Shown one piece after another: positions 40,351-49,582 of a stretch of 50,290 nt of DNA (positions are counted from its first letter, which is position 1; each line of letters opens with the position of its first letter). The notes beneath the pieces were generated by a model. The model was not told the DNA's origin and made no database searches. It was given only the letters and a program-made list of their open reading frames with translations. The DNA is from Kitasatospora indigofera (GTDB taxonomy: Bacteria > Actinomycetota > Actinomycetes > Streptomycetales > Streptomycetaceae): assembly GCF_014655955.1 (NCBI RefSeq), contig NZ_BNBO01000064.1, positions 1 through 50,290 of the forward strand, given 5' to 3'. The translations under genes were made by a program, and so were the position numbers.

Positions 40351-41571
40351 TCACCGTACGGCTCCCGCGGCACCGGCCCGCGCATGGCGGTTGGCGGGCC
40401 GGGGCAGGCCGAGCAGCCCGCGCAGGGTGTCGGCCCCGTAGGCGGTGCGGAACGCCCCGCGCCGCTGGAGCTCGGGCACCAGGCCCCCGGTGATGGCGGC
40501 GAGGTCGTGCGGCAGCGTGCCCGGCCGCAGCCGGAACCCGTCCAGTCCCGTCCCCTGCCACTCCAGCAGCAGGTCGGCCAACTCGCCCGGGGTGCCGGTG
40601 AAGACCGCCGCGTCCGAACCGAACACGCTGCCGTCCAGCTCGTCCAGCCGGTGCTTGCGTCCGGCGGCCCGGCCCGGCTCGTCGTCCAGGAAGACCACCA
40701 GGTCGGCGAAGGCCCGGATCGGGTCGCCGGCGGGCCGGCCGGACCGCTGCCGCGCCTGCTCGAACTCGCCGAGCCTGGTCACGGCGTCCGCGCGGGACTG
40801 CGGCGTGACGAACACCACGTCGGCCCCGGCGGCGGCCAGTTCGTACGGCGTGCCGGCGTGCGCCAGGACGGCCACCACCGGCTGGCCCTGCGGCGGGCGC
40901 GGGGTGATCGAGGGGCCGCGGACGCTGAAGTGCGCACCCACGAAGTCGATGTGGTGCACCTTGTCGCGGTCGAGGTAGCGCCCGGTCTGGGCGTCCCGGA
41001 TCTCCGCGTCGTCCTCCCAGCTGTCCCAGAGCCGGCGGACGACCTCCACCACCTCGTGGGCCTCGTCGAACAGTTCGCGCAGCCGGGCGGCGATCAGCTC
41101 CGAGTCCCGGACGTCCTCGTCGGTCAGCTGCGGGGTGGTGCGCCGGCCGAAGTGGGCGGCGTCGGCGGCCCGGGAGGTGATCTGCGGGCGCCAGCCGGCC
41201 CGCCCCAGGCTGGCGTGGTCCAGCGAGGCGATGCCGATGGCGAGGTGGAACGGCTCGGTGTGGGTGACGTTGGTGGTCGGGACCAGCCCGATGTGCGAGG
41301 TCAGCGGGGCCAGCGCGGCCGACAGCAGGACGGCGTCCAGCCGGCCCCTGACGTGGTCGGTCCGGTCGTCCGGCAGGTGGAAGGCGGAGGTCTGCAGGCC
41401 GAGGGTGTCCTCGAAGGTGACGAAGTCGAGCAGGCCGCGTTCGGCCTCGGTGACCAGGTCGGCCCAGTAGCGGGCGGTCAGGATCTCGGCGGGCCGGGCG
41501 TCCGGCTCCCGCCAGGCCGCGGGGTGCCAGCCGGCGCCGTCCAGGGCGACCGCGAGGTGGAGGTGGGTCAC
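40351..41571 (-). CDS. LLM-class flavin-dependent monooxygenase 2
   Basis: 406 residues of the bacterial luciferase-like fold, NtaA/SnaA/DszA branch: LVTEAERGLLDFVTFEDTLGL, HIGLVPTTNVTHTEPFHLAIGIASLDHASLGRAGW and RPPQGQPVVAVLAHAGTPYELA. It uses FMNH2 supplied by a reductase, which is not in the window. GTG 41569-41571 overlaps the preceding monooxygenase stop (GTGA). Probably oxidises sulfur or nitrogen compounds or a metabolite intermediate. Last gene of its operon. Confidence 0.85.
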   Translation of the reverse strand: MTHLHLAVALDGAGWHPAAWREPDARPAEILTARYWADLVTEAERGLLDFVTFEDTLGLQTSAFHLPDDRTDHVRGRLDAVLLSAALAPLTSHIGLVPTTNVTHTEPFHLAIGIASLDHASLGRAGWRPQITSRAADAAHFGRRTTPQLTDEDVRDSELIAARLRELFDEAHEVVEVVRRLWDSWEDDAEIRDAQTGRYLDRDKVHHIDFVGAHFSVRGPSITPRPPQGQPVVAVLAHAGTPYELAAAGADVVFVTPQSRADAVTRLGEFEQARQRSGRPAGDPIRAFADLVVFLDDEPGRAAGRKHRLDELDGSVFGSDAAVFTGTPGELADLLLEWQGTGLDGFRLRPGTLPHDLAAITGGLVPELQRRGAFRTAYGADTLRGLLGLPRPANRHARAGAAGAVR

Positions 41572-42923
41572 GGGGTCTCCTCGGAGTGGTGGTGCCGGGC
41601 CGGGCGCAGCCCGAGGTGGTCGCGGAGCGTGCCGCCGGTGTACTCGGCACGGTGGACGCCCATCTCCTGGAGGAGCGGCACCACCCGGTCGACGAGCTCG
41701 TCCAGTCCGCCGGGCACCACGTTCGGGGAGAACACGAAGCCGTCGGCGGCGTCGCTCTGCACGAACTCGTTCATGGCGTCGGCGACCTGGCGCGGCGTGC
41801 CGACGAAGGTGGGCCGCGCGGTGACCTCGGTGATCAGCTCCCGGATGCTCAGCCCGCCCTCCTCCGCGATCTTCCGCCAGTGCCGGACGGTCTCGTCGCG
41901 GCCCCGGCTGCGGTACAGGTTGTGCCCCTTGGTGACGACGCTCTCCGGGACCGGGTCGACGTCCGGCAGCGGGCCGTCCGGGTCGTAGCCGGACAGGTCG
42001 CGGCCCCAGGCCGCCTCCATCAGCATCAGCGCGGTCTCCGGGCCGACCTGGGCGCGGGCGACCTCCTCCGCGCGTTCGGCGGCCTCCGCGGGCGTGTCGC
42101 CCAGGACGTAGCTGACCGACGGGATGATCTTCAGGTCCTCCGGGGCGCGGCCGTACTTGGCGAGCCGCGCCTTGACGTCCCGGTAGGCGGCCCGGCCGCT
42201 CGCCAGGTCGCTGTGCCGGCTGAAGATGACGTCGGCGTCCGCGGCCGCGAACTCGCGGCCCTCGGCGGAGTCCCCCGCCTGGATGATCACCGGGCGCCCC
42301 TGCGGGCCGGGCGGCGTGCTGAACCGGCCGGATATGTCGAAGTGCTGTCCCCGGTGGGCGAACCGGCCGGCCCCGGCCCGGATGAACTCGCCGGAGGCGG
42401 CGTCCGCCCGGAAGTCGCCCGGCCGCCAGCTGTCCCACAGTTCCTGGGCGGTGTGCAGGAACTCGGCCGCCCGGGTGTAGCGGTCGGCCTCGTCGAGGAA
42501 GCCGCCCCGCCGGAAGTTCTCGCCGGTGAACGCGTCGTAGCTGGTCACCACGTTCCAGGCGGCCCGGCCCCCGCTCAGGTGGTCCAGGGTGGCCACCCGC
42601 CGGGCGACGTCGTAGGGCTCGTTGAAGGTGGAGTTGACCGTCGCGGCCAGCCCGATGTGCGTGGTGACGGCGGAGAGCGCGCCGAGCACGGTCAGCGCCT
42701 CGGGCCGGCCCGCCACGTCGAGGTCGTGCACGCGTCCCTTGTGCTCGCGCAGCCGCAGGCCCTCGGAGAGGAAGAAGAAGTCGAACTTGCCGCGCTCGGC
42801 GGTCCGGGCGAGCCGGGCGAACGAGTCGAAGGCGATCTGGCTGCCCGCATGCGGGTCCGACCAGATCACCGTGTGCTGGACACTGGGGAGTTGAGCGGCG
42901 AGATGGATCTGTTTCACGGGCAC
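41568..42923 (-). CDS. LLM-class flavin-dependent monooxygenase 1 (NtaA/SnaA/DszA family)
   Basis: 451 residues. Typical family blocks: SFARLARTAERGKFDFFFLSEG, THIGLAATVNSTFNEPYDVARR, DHLSGGRAAWNVVTSYD and FVGTPRQVADAMNEFVQS. Members are FMNH2-dependent oxygenases acting on nitrilotriacetate, dibenzothiophene sulfone or pristinamycin II. The start is GTG 42921-42923. The second monooxygenase follows with a 4-bp overlap; the two are related but clearly different in sequence, so they may act in turn. Confidence 0.87.
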   Translation of the reverse strand: MPVKQIHLAAQLPSVQHTVIWSDPHAGSQIAFDSFARLARTAERGKFDFFFLSEGLRLREHKGRVHDLDVAGRPEALTVLGALSAVTTHIGLAATVNSTFNEPYDVARRVATLDHLSGGRAAWNVVTSYDAFTGENFRRGGFLDEADRYTRAAEFLHTAQELWDSWRPGDFRADAASGEFIRAGAGRFAHRGQHFDISGRFSTPPGPQGRPVIIQAGDSAEGREFAAADADVIFSRHSDLASGRAAYRDVKARLAKYGRAPEDLKIIPSVSYVLGDTPAEAAERAEEVARAQVGPETALMLMEAAWGRDLSGYDPDGPLPDVDPVPESVVTKGHNLYRSRGRDETVRHWRKIAEEGGLSIRELITEVTARPTFVGTPRQVADAMNEFVQSDAADGFVFSPNVVPGGLDELVDRVVPLLQEMGVHRAEYTGGTLRDHLGLRPARHHHSEETP

Positions 42924-42950
42924 GGCAGACGGTCTCCTGAGACAGCGGGG

Positions 42951-43847
42951 TCAGCGGAATATCTGGTACAGGTCGGCGGCGATCCGCTCGGAACAGCCCA
43001 GGCCCGCCACCGCCCGGCGCGGCCCGCCGGTGCGGGAGGGCGGCGTGCGGGGGCCGCTGGCGGCGGCGGGTGGGCCGGCGGCGCCGGGGGCGGTGGGCGC
43101 TGCGGCGGGCGGGCCGGCCGCGGGCGGCTTCGGCGCGGGCCCGCGCCGGGCCTGCAGCGCCTCGGACAGCCGCCCGGCCAGCACGCCGGGGCCGAAGGAG
43201 GAGGAGGCCACCTCGGCGTATTCGAGCAGGTGCAGCACCGCCTGGAACTCGCTGGCCCGGAGCGGCAGTTCGAGTACGGGATCGGGCCCCTGCGGCGCCA
43301 GTGCCGTCCGGACCCGCTCGTGGTACGCCCGGGCCCGGAGTTCGGCGAACCTCGGCTGCGGCGCGTGCTGGGCCGGCGGGCCGGGCACGTACCCGGCCAG
43401 GCGGTCGAGCAGCTCGGGGACCCCGCGGCCGGTGGCCCGGTAGCGGGGGCGCTCGCGGCTGCCCGCCGCGGCGGGGGTCAGCCGTACGGTGTCCAGGAAG
43501 GCCGCCACCCGGTGCGGTTCGGGCAGCAGCCCCTCCTCCATCCACCCGGCGCCGGCCAGGAAGTCACGGACCGGGCCGGTGCTCCGCAGGTAGCACCAGC
43601 CCGAGGTGCCGGTCCAGTGCAGGCCCCCTTCGGAGTCCGGGGAGATCTGCCGGCCGAAGCGATGGGTGAAGTCGATGCCGCCCTCGACGTCCTCGAAGGA
43701 GTCCTCCGGGCCGGAGTAGGGGCCGCAGCTGTACACCGAGGTCACGGGGACGCCGTCGGCCATCAGCTGCTCGGCGACGGCCGTGACGTAGTGCGCGGTC
43801 CGGAACTCCAGCGCCCTGGCGGTACGTGCGTCGATCTCGGCGGCCAC
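42951..43847 (-). CDS. Protein of unknown function, weakly DUF6292-like
   Basis: 298 residues. The N-terminal part (AHYVTAVAEQLMADGVPVTSVY, GLHWTGTSGWCYL, LLPEPHRVAAFLDTV) recalls DUF6292-type proteins of Streptomyces, a weak match from memory. An Ala/Pro/Gly-rich low-complexity segment (about 235-285) separates it from a short C-terminal tail (GLGCSERIAADLYQIF). No signal peptide or membrane segment. It precedes the monooxygenases by 28 bp in the same operon. Confidence 0.55.
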   Translation of the reverse strand: MAAEIDARTARALEFRTAHYVTAVAEQLMADGVPVTSVYSCGPYSGPEDSFEDVEGGIDFTHRFGRQISPDSEGGLHWTGTSGWCYLRSTGPVRDFLAGAGWMEEGLLPEPHRVAAFLDTVRLTPAAAGSRERPRYRATGRGVPELLDRLAGYVPGPPAQHAPQPRFAELRARAYHERVRTALAPQGPDPVLELPLRASEFQAVLHLLEYAEVASSSFGPGVLAGRLSEALQARRGPAPKPPAAGPPAAAPTAPGAAGPPAAASGPRTPPSRTGGPRRAVAGLGCSERIAADLYQIFR

Positions 43848-43987
43848 CCGCCTCCTCCTTCGTGACGTGTCGTTCGTCGGCCCCCGGTGCGGCGGCCGGG
43901 GCCCCGCACCGGGCGGGGCACCGGCCCGCGGGGGCGCGGGAGTCGCCCGGTGCCCCGGTTCCTGCTCGTCCGTTCAGCGGGCGGCGC

Positions 43988-45205
43988 TCACCCGCGCCGG
44001 AGGGGGAACCCGTGCCGGCGGGCGGCGAACACCACGGCCACCACCGGGGCCATCAGGACCAGCACGCTCCACGGGAAGGACTCGGCGCCGAGCACGCTCA
44101 GCAGCACGCCGCCGATGATCCCGCCGGCGGCCATCGCCACGTTCCAGAGGGTGACCAGCATCGCCTGGGCGGCGTCGGCCTGTTCGCCGCCCGCGTCGCC
44201 CACCGCGGTCTGCAGCAGGGTCGGGACGCCGCCCCAGCCGAGACCCCAGAGCGCCGCCGCCACGTAGACCAGCGCGTGGCTGTCGGACAGCAGGCCCAGG
44301 CCGGCCGCCGCCACCGCGACCAGCAGCGAGCTGCCGATCGTCAGGGCCCGCAGCCGGTGCTGGATCTGGGCGCCCACGATCCAGATGCTCACCATCGAGG
44401 CGATGCCGAAGACCAGCAGCACCAGGTCGGTGGAGCGGCCCATGCCGAGGTGGTCGAGGAAGGTCGCGATGTAGGCGTACAGGACGGTGTGGGCCAGCAC
44501 GAAGACCAGCGTCACGAACAGCACCGGCGTCACGCCCGGGACGGAGAGCGCCCCGAGGACGCGGGTCCGGCCCTCGGGGCGCTGCCCCGGGTGGTCCGGC
44601 ACGGTCGCGGTGATCCACCCGATCACGACCAGGGCCAGCCCCGACATCACCAGGAACGCGACCCCCCAGCCGAACACCTTGCCCAGGTAGGTGCCGGCGG
44701 GGACGCCGAGCGACAGCGCGACCGGGATGCCGGTCATGACGATGGCGATCGCCTTGCCCTGGAGGTGGACCGGCGCCAGCCGGCGGGCGTACCCGGCCAG
44801 CAGCGCCCAGGCCAGTCCGGCGGCCACCCCGGCGACGAAGCGGCCCGCCATGGTCAGCGGGTAGTTGGTCGACAGCGCCGTGACCGTGTTGGCGACGGCG
44901 AAGGCCGCCATCGCGGTCAGCAGCAGGCGCTTGCGCCGCCAGGCGGCGGTGGCCACGGTCAGCGGGATCGCCGTGAGCGCGGTCCCGATCGCGTAGATCG
45001 TCACCGACTGCCCCATGGCCGACTCGCTGACGCCGAGGTCGGCGCTCATCGCGGGCAGCACGCCCGCCGGGAGCGTCTCGGTCAGGCAGGTGATGAAGAC
45101 GGCCGTGGCCAGCGCCAGCAGCGCCAGGACGGGGAGTTTCTCGTTCTCCGCTTGCTTGTTGTCATCGGGTTCGGCCTGGATGTCCACTGGCAACTGTGTG
45201 CTCAT
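43988..45205 (-). CDS. MFS exporter, DHA1 type
   Basis: 405 residues with 12 predicted helices (LPVLALLALATAVFITCLTETLPAGVLP in helix 1; motif-A-like loop after helix 2 weak; GRFVAGVAAGLAWALLAGYARRLAP in helices 4-5). Resembles AraJ/sugar-efflux exporters. ATG 45203-45205 lies 16 bp from a perfect palindrome and diverges from a MerR gene, which therefore probably controls it. It may export a product of the downstream monooxygenases. Confidence 0.85.
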   Translation of the reverse strand: MSTQLPVDIQAEPDDNKQAENEKLPVLALLALATAVFITCLTETLPAGVLPAMSADLGVSESAMGQSVTIYAIGTALTAIPLTVATAAWRRKRLLLTAMAAFAVANTVTALSTNYPLTMAGRFVAGVAAGLAWALLAGYARRLAPVHLQGKAIAIVMTGIPVALSLGVPAGTYLGKVFGWGVAFLVMSGLALVVIGWITATVPDHPGQRPEGRTRVLGALSVPGVTPVLFVTLVFVLAHTVLYAYIATFLDHLGMGRSTDLVLLVFGIASMVSIWIVGAQIQHRLRALTIGSSLLVAVAAAGLGLLSDSHALVYVAAALWGLGWGGVPTLLQTAVGDAGGEQADAAQAMLVTLWNVAMAAGGIIGGVLLSVLGAESFPWSVLVLMAPVVAVVFAARRHGFPLRRG

Positions 45206-45220
45206 GGCGGCTATGTTTGA

Positions 45221-45242
45221 ACCCTCACATATATGTGAGGGT
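45221..45242. promoter_or_regulatory. 22-bp perfect palindrome, MerR operator
   Basis: The half-site ACCCTCACATA meets its exact complement. In the direction of the MFS gene, TTGACC at its edge is followed 19 bases later by TCAAAC, the long spacer that MerR-type activators act on by untwisting. Confidence 0.75.
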
Positions 45243-45270
45243 CAACCGGACCGAGTGTGAGGTGAGTCAC

Positions 45271-45693
45271 ATGCGCATCGGAGAGCTGTCGGAACGCACC
45301 GACACGTCCCGCCGCCTGCTCCGCTACTACGAGGAGCAGCAGCTGATCGTCTCCACCCGCTCGCCGAACGGCTACCGGGAGTACGACGAGCGGTTCGTGG
45401 ACCGGGTGATGCAGATCCGCGGGCTGCTCGACGCCGGACTCCCGACCAGGATCATCAAACAGATCCTTCCCTGCCTCGACAAGCCCCGAACCATCCACTT
45501 CCCGGACGCCACGCCTGAGATGCTCGCCACCCTCACGCTCGAACGCGACCGGATGACCGAGCGCATCAACTGCTTGATCCGGAACCGGGATTCGGTCGCC
45601 GAGTACCTCGACGCGGTCAGCGGGGGCCTGGCTGACGGCGCCCGCCAGGACGCCGTCATGGCCGGCTCCCGGACGGACCTGAAGTCGGCCTGA
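45271..45693 (+). CDS. MerR-family regulator
   Basis: 140 residues: N-terminal winged HTH (MRIGELSERTDTSRRLLRYYEEQQLI, SPNGYREYDERFVDRVMQIRGLLDAGLPT), then a coiled-coil dimerisation helix (TLERDRMTERINCLIRNRDSVAEYL). The C-terminal tail is too short for a large ligand domain and has no metal-binding Cys pair. ATG 45271 was chosen because it starts at the conserved MRIGEL and follows GAGGTGAG. It diverges from the MFS exporter across the palindrome. Confidence 0.88.
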   Translation: MRIGELSERTDTSRRLLRYYEEQQLIVSTRSPNGYREYDERFVDRVMQIRGLLDAGLPTRIIKQILPCLDKPRTIHFPDATPEMLATLTLERDRMTERINCLIRNRDSVAEYLDAVSGGLADGARQDAVMAGSRTDLKSA

Positions 45694-46164
45694 AGACGGC
45701 CTGAATCCGGCCCCGGGGCGGCTGGAACGCGGCCCTCGCCCGGCCTGCGCCGGGCCCGCCCCCGGCTCGCGCGCCCGGCCCGGGCGTGGTCCCGGTGCCC
45801 GGTCCTCTTCCGCCCGTCCGCCTGTCCGCGCCGTTCCGGCGGGCGGGCGGACGGCTTTTCCGGGGCGGCGGGAGCGGCTCCGGGGCCGCGCCACGGCCCG
45901 GGGTGGCCGGCGATGTTCCGCAGCTGATCGGCGGCTGGTCGGAAGCCGACGAGCGGTCGGTCGGCGGCCGATCAGCGGCCCTCGAACGATCACATACAGG
46001 TAACGTGTCTGAACCTAAGTTCGGGAGTTGTTCATACAACCGTGCCTTCAGGGAAACCGGGGGAGCGCCGTGCGGCTCCAAGCTCGTCAGCGGCAGCCGA
46101 CGGGATCGTGCCTCGTCCCGGGCCGCCCGTCCTGCACCTCCTTCCGTCTCCCCTGGGAGCTCCT
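45694..46164. other. GC-rich leader region of the phosphodiesterase gene
   Basis: No gene recognised. Near the right end GTTCATACAAC (46030-46040) resembles a single unit of the Streptomyces PhoP box. The required second 11-bp unit is not convincing. Confidence 0.35.
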
Positions 46165-47676
46165 GTGCGCATGTCCCGTCCCGTTCGGGCCATCCTCGCC
46201 ACCGCCACGCTGACCGCGGCGCTGCTGCCCCTCACCGGTGTCCAGGCCTCGGCCGCCACCGGTCCGTACAAGGGCCTGCCGAACGGCACCAAGACGGCCA
46301 AGACGCTGGTGATCGGTGTCGACGGCACCCGCTACGACAAGCTGCTGACCGCCGACGCGCCGAACATCAAGGCGCTGATGGCCTCGGGCCTGACCGCCCC
46401 CAGCAACCTCTACGCCAACCCGCTGGCCCCGACGCTCTCCGGCCCCGGCTGGTCGACCATCGCCACCGGCGTCTGGCCCGACAAGCACGGCGTGAAGGAC
46501 AACACCTTCGCCGGTTCGCAGTTCACCCTCTACCCGGACTTCGCCACCCGGCTGGAGACGGCGGCGCCGAGCGCCTCCACCCTGGTCGCCGCCTCCTGGA
46601 ACCCGATCGCCGACACCGTCTTCCACGGGACGCCGGACCTGCGGATCGACGAGAGCGAGAACGACACCAAGACCGCCTCGGACGCCGTCGACTACCTCAC
46701 CAACGGCAACCCCGACACGACCATGCTGCACTTCGACGAGGTCGACGAGGCGGGCCACAGCTACGGCGGCACCAGCACCCAGTACGCCGCCGCGATCCAC
46801 TCGGTGGACGCGCTGGTCGGGCAGGTCGTCCAGGCGGTGCGCAACCGTCCGACCTACGCCGCCGAGGACTGGCTGATCATCGTCACCACCGACCACGGGC
46901 ACACCGACGCGGGCGGCCACGGCGGGAACAGCGCCGTGGAGCGGCAGACCTTCCAGGTCGTCAACGGGGCCGGGTACACGGCCGGTTCGGTCCGCTACGA
47001 CGTCAAGCCGGTCGACATCGCCCCCACCGTGCTCAAGCACGAGGGCGTGACCGTCAACCCGGCGTGGCAGCTCGACGGGAAGCCGATCGACGAGATCGTC
47101 CCCGACGCCTTCGACGCGCTCCGCCCGAGCCTGCAGACCCGGGTGGACGAGACCGGCATCCCCGCCGCCACCAAGGGCTTCACCCACACCCCGCCGGCCG
47201 GCTGGAGCATCGACAACTCCCGGATGCCGAGCGGCGGCGTCACCGAGTGGCGCGGCTGGGCCTTCGCCACCGACGAGTTCTGGACCGCCGCCCAGCTCGG
47301 CCAGTCGCGGGAGACCAACGTCCGCGCCCGCAACGTCTTCGCGGTCGCCGACTCCGACGAGTGGGACGACAAGACGCACGGCACCGGCCAGTTCGACTCG
47401 ACGCTGGTCAGCCCCGCCTTCCCGGTCAGCGGCACCCAGGCCACCATCTCCTTCGCCAACAACTACAAGGTGGACGGCCCGCAGACCGGCGACCTGTACG
47501 TCGTCTTCGGCACCGGCACCCCGCAGCTGGTGAAGTCCTACCGGAGCGACCTCAACTCCTTCGAGAAGCTCACGGTCAGCGTCCCGGTCGGCGCCACCAC
47601 GGCGCAGCTCCAGTTCCGCTACACCGGCACCAACAGCGCGTTCTGGACGGTGGACCAGGTCTCCGTCATCTCCTGA
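46165..47676 (+). CDS. Secreted alkaline-phosphatase-superfamily phosphodiesterase
   Basis: About 503 residues with a signal peptide (RAILATATLTAALLPLTGVQASA). The nucleotide pyrophosphatase/phosphodiesterase fold is shown by LVIGVDGTRYDKL (metal Asp), ANPLAPTLSGPGWSTIATGVWPDKHGV (threonine/serine nucleophile region), HFDEVDEAGHSYG and VTTDHGHTDAGGHGG. The last 170 residues form a beta-sandwich with DEWDDKTHGTGQFDSTLVSP. It likely hydrolyses phosphodiesters outside the cell. GTG 46165 fits the GGGAG site best; ATG 46171 is the alternative. Confidence 0.85.
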   Translation: MRMSRPVRAILATATLTAALLPLTGVQASAATGPYKGLPNGTKTAKTLVIGVDGTRYDKLLTADAPNIKALMASGLTAPSNLYANPLAPTLSGPGWSTIATGVWPDKHGVKDNTFAGSQFTLYPDFATRLETAAPSASTLVAASWNPIADTVFHGTPDLRIDESENDTKTASDAVDYLTNGNPDTTMLHFDEVDEAGHSYGGTSTQYAAAIHSVDALVGQVVQAVRNRPTYAAEDWLIIVTTDHGHTDAGGHGGNSAVERQTFQVVNGAGYTAGSVRYDVKPVDIAPTVLKHEGVTVNPAWQLDGKPIDEIVPDAFDALRPSLQTRVDETGIPAATKGFTHTPPAGWSIDNSRMPSGGVTEWRGWAFATDEFWTAAQLGQSRETNVRARNVFAVADSDEWDDKTHGTGQFDSTLVSPAFPVSGTQATISFANNYKVDGPQTGDLYVVFGTGTPQLVKSYRSDLNSFEKLTVSVPVGATTAQLQFRYTGTNSAFWTVDQVSVIS

Positions 47677-47831
47677 CGCACCGCCGGGCCGGCTCGTGAC
47701 CGGCGGCCGGACCGCACCGGCCGCCGGGAGCGGGCCGGCCCCGGCCGGCGGTCCGGCCGGGCGTCCTCGCCCACCCCGGACCGCCGGCGCCGGATGTGCC
47801 GGCCGGGCCGGGTGAGGCGGTCGCCCGCCGG

Positions 47832-48320
47832 TCAGCCCTGCGGCGCGGCGGCGGCCCGGGGCGTACCGGGCCCGGGCCGCTCCGCCGCCGCGCAGACCCG
47901 GCGCAGCAGGGCGTTCAGCTGGGCCCGCTCGCCCCTGGTGAGCGGGCGCAGCAGGTCGTCCTGGGCTGCGGCGGCCTCGGTGTGCAGCAGTTCCAGCCGC
48001 TCCCGGCCGGCGGCGTTCACCATCACCACCTCGTGGCGGCGGTCGATGTGGACGGGGAAGACCTCGACGAGCCGGGTGGCCAGCAGGTCCGCCACGATCG
48101 GCAGCGCGTCGGCGAGGGCCAGGCCGCTCCGGGCGGCCAGATCGGGCTTCGCGTGCGGCCCGTGCTCGGCGAGCGCGGCCAGCATCGCCAGGTGCGCGCG
48201 GGTCATGCCGCGCTCCGCGAGCCGTTGGGTCAGGCGCAGTTCGGCCGCCCGGCCGGCCAGCGGCAACAGGTGGATGGCCTGCTGGAGCGGGCTCGGTGAG
48301 CCCTTGCGGCCGTCGTACAT
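47832..48320 (-). CDS. MarR-family regulator
   Basis: 162 residues from ATG 48318-48320 (GGAG ahead): LPLAGRAAELRLTQRLAERGMTRAHLAMLAAL, HGPHAKPDLAARSGLALADALPIVADLLATRLVEVFPV and the wing HIDRRHEVVMVNAAGRERLELL. The frame stays open 49 codons further but without homology. Upstream lie a 12-bp palindrome and a CTAC-n6-GTAG site. It converges on the phosphodiesterase gene; the target is unknown. Confidence 0.8.
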   Translation of the reverse strand: MYDGRKGSPSPLQQAIHLLPLAGRAAELRLTQRLAERGMTRAHLAMLAALAEHGPHAKPDLAARSGLALADALPIVADLLATRLVEVFPVHIDRRHEVVMVNAAGRERLELLHTEAAAAQDDLLRPLTRGERAQLNALLRRVCAAAERPGPGTPRAAAAPQG

Positions 48321-48451
48321 CTGCGCTCCATCCGCACCGGGGGCTGCCCCGGGGTTCGCCTCGCCAGGGTGCGGCCGGACCGCCGTGCCGTCCGTCCCGC
48401 CGCCGTGGTCGAGGTGCGCCGTGCGCCCGTCGGGCGGGAGGCCGCGCAGGG

Positions 48452-48463
48452 GCACAGCTGTGC
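48452..48463. promoter_or_regulatory. 12-bp palindrome upstream of marR
   Basis: GCACAGCTGTGC is a perfect palindrome about 130 bp ahead of the marR start and could be its autoregulatory operator. Confidence 0.35.
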
Positions 48464-48470
48464 GCACCGT

Positions 48471-48484
48471 CTACCGAAGTGTAG
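48471..48484. promoter_or_regulatory. CTAC-n6-GTAG site, candidate second BlaI operator
   Basis: CTACCGAAGTGTAG has the same half-sites and spacing as the site at 50020-50033 in the blaI promoter. The inverted repeat here extends one or two bases further (GTCTAC/GTAGAC, 48469-48486). The rest of 48321-48631 holds no gene. Confidence 0.5.
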
Positions 48485-48631
48485 ACGAGCGGGGCGGCGG
48501 CGGGCAGGGCCGGTCGGACTCCGGGCGTGCGGGGGCGGGGAGCGCGTTCCGCCGTGCGGCCGGGGGTGGCCGGGGCCGCCCGCTCCGGCGGGCCGGGGCG
48601 GGTGCGCCGGAGGCGGCGGGTACGGCCGCGG

Positions 48632-49582
48632 CTACGGCTGGACGACCTGCTGCGCCTGTTCCTGCACCAGCTCGATGTACTCGTGCAGGCCGAAGGCGGA
48701 GCCGAGGCTCAGGGTGAGCGAGAGGGCGACGACGGCGAGCAGGGCGACGGCCGCCGTCCGCGGGGCCCGTCCGCGCGGGGGCGCCGGCGGGGCGTCGAGC
48801 AGGGCGCCGACCCGGCGGGGGACGGGCCCGGTGCCGATGGCCGGCAGCAGGCTGGGGTGCCGGCCGGAGGCGGCGGAGGCCAGGGCGGCCCGGGCGACGG
48901 CCGCGGCCGCCAGCCGGCGGTCCCCGACCGTGGCGGCGGCCTCCTCGTCCGCCCACCGCTCCAGCTGGAAGGAGGTCGCCGCGGCCAGCCCGCGGACGGC
49001 CGGGTGCGCGGCCGAGGCGAGCTGGACGGTCCGGGCCAGCAGGTGGTGGCGCCCGGCGAGGTGGGCCCGCTCATGGGCGAACAGCACGTCCCGCCCGTCG
49101 AGGTCCAGGGTGCGCAGCATCGCGGCGGTCACCACGATCCGGCCGGGCCGGCCGCGGTGGCCGGGCAGCGCGAAGGCGTCCGCGGACTCGTCCGGGACGA
49201 CCAGGAGTTCGCCGCTGTCCGGGTGCCCGGCCACGCTCCGCCAGGTCCGCACGAGCAGCTGCCGCTGCCGGTGCCACAGGCGCGCGGCCAGGCCGGCGAC
49301 GACCAGCAGCGCGGCCCCGCCGGCCACGGCGAGCGGGACGGCGGCGGACGGACCGGCGGGGCCGCCGCCGTCCTCCGCGAGCAGCATCAGGTGGAGCAGT
49401 CCGCCGGCGACGAGGCCGCCGAGGGCCCACACCGTGCTGCCGGCCAGTGCCACGGCCGAGCCGGCCAGGGTGAGGGCGGCGGCCTTCGGCGGCAGCAGGT
49501 CGGCCAGCCGCCGGGCGGCGGGGACGGCCGCCCAGGGCCAGACCAGGGCCAGCGCCAGCAGCACGGCCACCAGCACGCTCAC
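48632..49582 (-). CDS. M56-family membrane metalloprotease (BlaR1/MecR1 protease type)
   Basis: 316 residues. Helices lie near 4-20, 36-52, 55-70, 82-100 and a last one near 277-295. The zinc motif HERAH (170-174) lies in LFAHERAHLAGRHH, and FQLERWADEEAA supplies the third ligand. Unlike BlaR1 it has no penicillin-binding sensor domain, as is usual for actinobacterial M56 proteins. GTG 49580-49582 overlaps the blaI stop (GTGA). It probably inactivates BlaI in response to a cell-surface signal. Confidence 0.87.
   Translation of the reverse strand: MSVLVAVLLALALVWPWAAVPAARRLADLLPPKAAALTLAGSAVALAGSTVWALGGLVAGGLLHLMLLAEDGGGPAGPSAAVPLAVAGGAALLVVAGLAARLWHRQRQLLVRTWRSVAGHPDSGELLVVPDESADAFALPGHRGRPGRIVVTAAMLRTLDLDGRDVLFAHERAHLAGRHHLLARTVQLASAAHPAVRGLAAATSFQLERWADEEAAATVGDRRLAAAAVARAALASAASGRHPSLLPAIGTGPVPRRVGALLDAPPAPPRGRAPRTAAVALLAVVALSLTLSLGSAFGLHEYIELVQEQAQQVVQP

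Noticed and set aside
40351..43545. Single 1,064-codon monooxygenase fusion
   Set aside because: The long frame upstream of 41571 is the antisense or out-of-frame shadow of monooxygenase 1. The true second gene starts at GTG 41569-41571, overlapping the first by 4 bases.
46030..46040. PhoP box ahead of the phosphodiesterase
   Set aside because: One unit fits, but the second 11-bp repeat does not, so it is not called as a feature.
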